Notes under the pieces: model-generated
What the model saw: the letters and a program-made list of their open reading frames with translations, nothing else
Database searches by the model: none
Told to the model about the DNA's origin: nothing
Program-made: the position numbers and the translations under genes
Source of the DNA: JAGOCV01 sp049445855
GTDB taxonomy: Bacteria > Pseudomonadota > Gammaproteobacteria > Burkholderiales > Burkholderiaceae_C
DNA length: 64,000 bases
Direction: 5' to 3'
NCBI RefSeq assembly: GCF_049445855.1
Contig: NZ_JBMSDV010000005.1
Coordinates: 62,001 to 126,000, forward strand
Shown: one piece after another, positions 61,142 to 64,000 of the stretch
Position numbering within the stretch: the first letter of the stretch is position 1
How the letters are laid out: every line of letters starts with the position of its first letter

Positions 61142-62281
61142 ATGGAACAACTCGCCATGAATGCCGCACCGCAACAAGTCGCCGCCGACCGCCTCGCCCT
61201 GATCGAGCAGGCCCGTCACGCCGTCCTGCAGGACGGCGCCAGCACCGACACGCGCGTTGCGCCGTGGATCGCGCAGTCGTGGCAACGCTGCCTCGCGAGC
61301 GGCCAGACGCCTTCGCAGGAAGTTGCTTTCGACGTCGTGTCCGCACAGGCGATGCGCCACACGAGTGAAGCGAACCGGCCGCTGGTGGAAGCTGCGAGGC
61401 CAGTGCTCGAGCGCCTGGCGCACGCCATTGCCAACACCCGTTACTTCGCCATCCTCACCGACGCCCATGGCACGGTGGTGGACACGCATGGCGTCATCGA
61501 CCGCAACGACCGTCGTGCCAGCATGATCGCGCGCGTCGGCGTCGATCTGTCCGAGCGCTCCGTCGGCACGACTGCCATCAGCGCCGCGCTCAGCGAGCGC
61601 ATGCCGGTGTGGTTGCATCGTGGCGAACATTTCTTCCAGGACACCAGCATCTACAGTTGCGCGGGCGCGCCGCTCATGGGCCCCGACGGCCAGTGCGCCG
61701 GCATGCTCGACCTCACGGGCATCGAAGTACCCGAGCGCCCCGAACTCAAGCACCTGGTCACGCAATCCGCCCGCAGCATCGAGAACGCGCTCGTGCTCGG
61801 CCAGCCGCATGCGGTCCTGCTGCGCCTGAACTGGCCCGGCCGGGACATGGGCGGCGAGTCGGACGGCCTGCTCGCACTCGACGAGGATGGCTTCGTCACC
61901 GGGAGCAACCCGGTCGCGCGGCAGATGCTGCCGCAGCCCGTCCTCATGCAGGCGGGGCGCCTGCATTGCAGCGATCTCTTCGCGATGCCGTGGGAACTCC
62001 TCTTCGACGCGGCGCGGCGTGCGCAGGTCGGTACCGAAGCCGCGCCGCAGGACGTGCCGCTGTGGTCAGGCCTGCGTCTTCAGGCGCTGGCGCTGCCCCG
62101 CGACGACAAGCACGGCATGCATGGACCAACACGGAAGGCCGTGCCGCTGCGTGACGCGGAACACGCATGGATCCGCAAGGCCGTGGACGACGCCCGTGGC
62201 AACGTGGCCGAAGCCGCCCGCGTGCTGGGCATCAGCCGCGCGACGGTGTACCGCAAGCTGGGGCAGAAGCCGCGGTCATAG
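61142..62281 (+). CDS. GAF and Fis-type HTH regulator, AcoR-like but without AAA+ domain
   Basis: A 379-residue activator-like protein. The N-terminal part matches sigma-54 activators of the AcoR group: VAPWIAQSWQRCL, GAF core FAILTDAHGTVVDTHGV, VGVDLSERSVGTTAISAAL and YSCAGAPLMGPDGQCAGMLDLTG. A second PAS-like segment follows (LLALDEDGFVTGSNPVARQML). It ends in a Fis-type helix-turn-helix (AARVLGISRATVYRKLGQ). No Walker A or GAFTGA motif exists, so it cannot remodel sigma-54 holoenzyme. It probably controls the adjacent cox-like operon. Starts at 61142 or the ATG at 61157. Confidence 0.85.
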   Translation: MEQLAMNAAPQQVAADRLALIEQARHAVLQDGASTDTRVAPWIAQSWQRCLASGQTPSQEVAFDVVSAQAMRHTSEANRPLVEAARPVLERLAHAIANTRYFAILTDAHGTVVDTHGVIDRNDRRASMIARVGVDLSERSVGTTAISAALSERMPVWLHRGEHFFQDTSIYSCAGAPLMGPDGQCAGMLDLTGIEVPERPELKHLVTQSARSIENALVLGQPHAVLLRLNWPGRDMGGESDGLLALDEDGFVTGSNPVARQMLPQPVLMQAGRLHCSDLFAMPWELLFDAARRAQVGTEAAPQDVPLWSGLRLQALALPRDDKHGMHGPTRKAVPLRDAEHAWIRKAVDDARGNVAEAARVLGISRATVYRKLGQKPRS

Positions 62282-62316
62282 GCGCAGGCGCGGCCTCCGC
62301 TTGTTGTTCTGTGCCG

Positions 62317-63120
62317 CTATTCTGCCAATGCGATGACGACGGCCGATGCCTCCACGCGCAACGCGACACGGCTGCCGGTTCGCAGACCCGAGCCCGGCGG
62401 CGCGAAGCCGACGAGCTGCAGGCCACCACCGATCGACACCGCCACTTCGTCGCCCGTTTCGCCGCGTGACACGCGTGAAGCGCGACCTTCGAGCTGCGTT
62501 GCAGTGTTCGATGCCACGTCGGGTGCTTCGGTACGTGTGATCGAAACGGCCGTGGCCTTGCACAGCGCGAGCACCTGCAGCCCCTCCACGAGTCCCAGCA
62601 GTTCTGCGCTCTCACGTGTGATGCTCGACAACAGCGCATCGCCTTCCGGCAGCCGCAAGATCACACGCACGATCTGCCCCTGCCCTTCGATGGATGCAAC
62701 GGTGCACGGCAACTGGTTGCGCATGCTGGTACGGATGGCCAGGCGCGAAAGCGTGCGAGGAGAAGAGTCCGGCGCATTGCCCGACTGGAGCCGTGCCAGG
62801 ACCTGCGCACGCGCACGGTCGAGTTCGTCTGCCGCAGCGAGCAGTTGCCGCCCTGCTTCGGTCACCTGCGCACCTCCGCCGCCAGTGCCACCCACCACAC
62901 GCTCCACCAGTGGCACACCGGCCAGGTTGGTCAGCGTGTCGATGGCCTGCCACGCGGCCTTGTAGCTCACGCCGGCATCACGCCCGGCCTGCGAGATGGA
63001 ACCGCTGCGCGCGATGAGGCGCAGGATGTCGATGCGCTTGTCCGCTGAGGGTTGCCCCAAGGCGGAGGTGTAGGCAGGGCGCGGGTCAGCGGGGCGCAGT
63101 GGCTTGGGCATGCAGCGCAT
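62317..63120 (-). CDS. modE: ModE-family molybdate-responsive regulator (LysR-type HTH plus two TOBE domains)
   Basis: A 267-residue regulator. The N-terminal winged-helix part (KRIDILRLIARSGSISQAGRDAGVSYKAAWQAIDTLTNL) is typical of ModE. It ends in two Mop/TOBE domains (about 135-200 and 205-265), which bind molybdate: IRTSMRNQLPCTVASIEGQ and VGFAPPGSGLRTGSRVALRVEASAVVIALAE. ModE senses molybdate and adjusts Mo uptake and Mo-enzyme genes, fitting the Mo hydroxylase operon beside it. A start at 63111 is also possible. Confidence 0.88.
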   Translation of the reverse strand: MRCMPKPLRPADPRPAYTSALGQPSADKRIDILRLIARSGSISQAGRDAGVSYKAAWQAIDTLTNLAGVPLVERVVGGTGGGGAQVTEAGRQLLAAADELDRARAQVLARLQSGNAPDSSPRTLSRLAIRTSMRNQLPCTVASIEGQGQIVRVILRLPEGDALLSSITRESAELLGLVEGLQVLALCKATAVSITRTEAPDVASNTATQLEGRASRVSRGETGDEVAVSIGGGLQLVGFAPPGSGLRTGSRVALRVEASAVVIALAE

Positions 63121-63156
63121 TGTCGCGCAGCATGCGCCTGAGCCAGAAGCCGGCGC

Positions 63157-64000
63157 TCAGGCACGCGCGGGCAGCACCGTTCCCGCGCAATCACCAAACC
63201 CGATGCGCGCGGCACCCGGCTTCTCGCACCAGCCGCGCAGTACGACAGTGTCGCCATCTTCGAGGTAGGTGCGCGTCTCGCCGCCCGGCAGCGAAATCGG
63301 GTTCTTGCCGCCGGTGGTGAGTTCGATCAGTGCACCGGCCTGGTCCAGCGTGGGGCCGGAGAGCGTGCCGCTGCCGAACAGGTCGCCGGGCTGCAGGTTG
63401 CAGCCGTTCACGGTGTGGTGCGTCACCATCTGCGCCACCGTCCAGTAGGCGTGGCGGTAGCTGGTCTGCACGATGGCGTGCGGCGCGGTGCCGGCTTTCG
63501 CGGCATTGGCGGTCTGCAGCAGCACCTGCAGCTGGATGTCGAACGCACCCTGCGCACGGTTGGCAGGCGAATCGAGGTACGGCAGCGGTTGCGGGTCGCC
63601 CTCGGGCCGCTCGAACGCGACGCGATAAGGCGCAAGCGCTTCCAGCGTCACGATCCACGGCGAGATGGTGGTCGCGAAATTCTTGGCAAGGAACGGGCCG
63701 AGGGGCTGGTACTCCCATGCCTGCAGGTCACGTGCCGACCAGTCGTTGAGCAGGCAGATGCCGAAGACGTGGTCTTCCGCTTCCGTCATGCGGATCGGGT
63801 CGCCCAGCGCATTGCCGCTGCCGATGAAGATGCCGAGTTCGAGTTCGATGTCCAGCCTGGCACTCGGTTTGACCACGGGCGCTTCGGCGCCGGGCGCCAT
63901 CACTTGCCCCACCGGCCGGGCGAACTTCTGTCCCGACACGGCAATGCTCGACGCACGGCCGTGATAGCCGATCGGCACCCACTTGTAGTTGGGCAGCAGC
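63157..64000 (-). CDS. Fumarylacetoacetase (5' part outside window)
   Basis: The last step of tyrosine/homogentisate breakdown, splitting fumarylacetoacetate. The visible C-terminal part (about 280 residues of a usual 420-430) carries PIGYHGRASSIAVSG, ELELGIFIGSGN, FGICLLNDWSARDLQAWEYQPLGPFLAKNFATTISPW, HHTVNGCNLQPGDLFGSGTLSGP and the terminal GFGDCAGTVLP. The reading frame stays open to the right edge and includes NYKWV upstream, so the start lies beyond 64000. A neighbouring homogentisate dioxygenase would be expected outside the window. Confidence 0.92.
   Translation of the reverse strand, partial: LLPNYKWVPIGYHGRASSIAVSGQKFARPVGQVMAPGAEAPVVKPSARLDIELELGIFIGSGNALGDPIRMTEAEDHVFGICLLNDWSARDLQAWEYQPLGPFLAKNFATTISPWIVTLEALAPYRVAFERPEGDPQPLPYLDSPANRAQGAFDIQLQVLLQTANAAKAGTAPHAIVQTSYRHAYWTVAQMVTHHTVNGCNLQPGDLFGSGTLSGPTLDQAGALIELTTGGKNPISLPGGETRTYLEDGDTVVLRGWCEKPGAARIGFGDCAGTVLPARA

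Overview
The window is GC-rich, densely packed chromosomal DNA of a betaproteobacterium, most likely Burkholderiales close to Comamonadaceae. The evidence is a tmRNA with the tag ANDERFALAA, the glnA-ntrB-ntrC locus, the serC-pheA-tyrA-aroA/cmk-rpsA-ihfB-lapAB chain with a fused aroA-cmk gene, and the ompA/gyrA and gph/ubiG arrangement. I cannot name a genus from the sequence alone. No insertion sequence, prophage, CRISPR array, rRNA or tRNA gene was seen. No stretch longer than about 225 bases lacks a gene. The gene at the left edge (Rieske oxygenase) and the one at the right edge (fumarylacetoacetase) are both cut by the window.

Layout. 1-5.4 kb: Rieske oxygenase, DedA protein, mutL, YihY-family protein, DUF2069. 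5.4-8.9 kb: a FAD-linked oxidase, then a chromosomal ccdAB toxin-antitoxin pair directly in front of thyA-folA. 8.9-15.4 kb: a 3-hydroxyisobutyrate-dehydrogenase-like enzyme, exonuclease III, and the nitrogen-control locus glnA / DUF4124-like / ntrB / ntrC, with a sigma-54 promoter upstream of glnA. 15.6-20.2 kb: a five-gene, overlapping minus-strand operon of envelope-flavoured genes (beta-propeller, polysaccharide deacetylase, sterol desaturase-like, EI24/CysZ-like, CinA-like). 20.3-25.1 kb: hydrolase, rsuA, a DUF2726-like protein, a chlorite-dismutase-like haem protein, tmRNA, gph, ubiG.

25.1-38.6 kb is the housekeeping core: ompA-type protein, gyrA, DUF2059, serC, pheA, tyrA, a fused aroA-cmk, rpsA, ihfB, lapA, lapB and a ComEA-like protein. 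It links serine, phenylalanine/tyrosine and chorismate synthesis to translation, nucleoid structure and LPS control. 38.7-47.3 kb is an accessory transport/catabolism locus. A fused 5-oxoprolinase/hydantoinase, a second TRAP solute receptor and a MarR-like regulator run leftward; a TRAP receptor, both permeases and crcB run rightward.

47.4-53.5 kb encodes a complete group-2 Mrp (Pha-type) Na+(K+)/H+ antiporter: A/B fusion, C, D, E, F, G. 53.5-62.3 kb is a form-II aerobic CO-dehydrogenase-like molybdenum hydroxylase operon in the order S-L-M-D-E-G-XdhC, with a divergent GAF-Fis regulator that lacks the AAA+ domain. A ModE-type molybdate regulator and fumarylacetoacetase close the window.

I found no wholly new system. 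The points most worth testing are: the ccdAB operon that seems to feed thyA-folA and its perfect 17-bp operator-like palindrome; the two-receptor TRAP/oxoprolinase locus and its intergenic elements; a compact three-way-junction-like RNA element between rpsA and ihfB; and the five-gene envelope operon.
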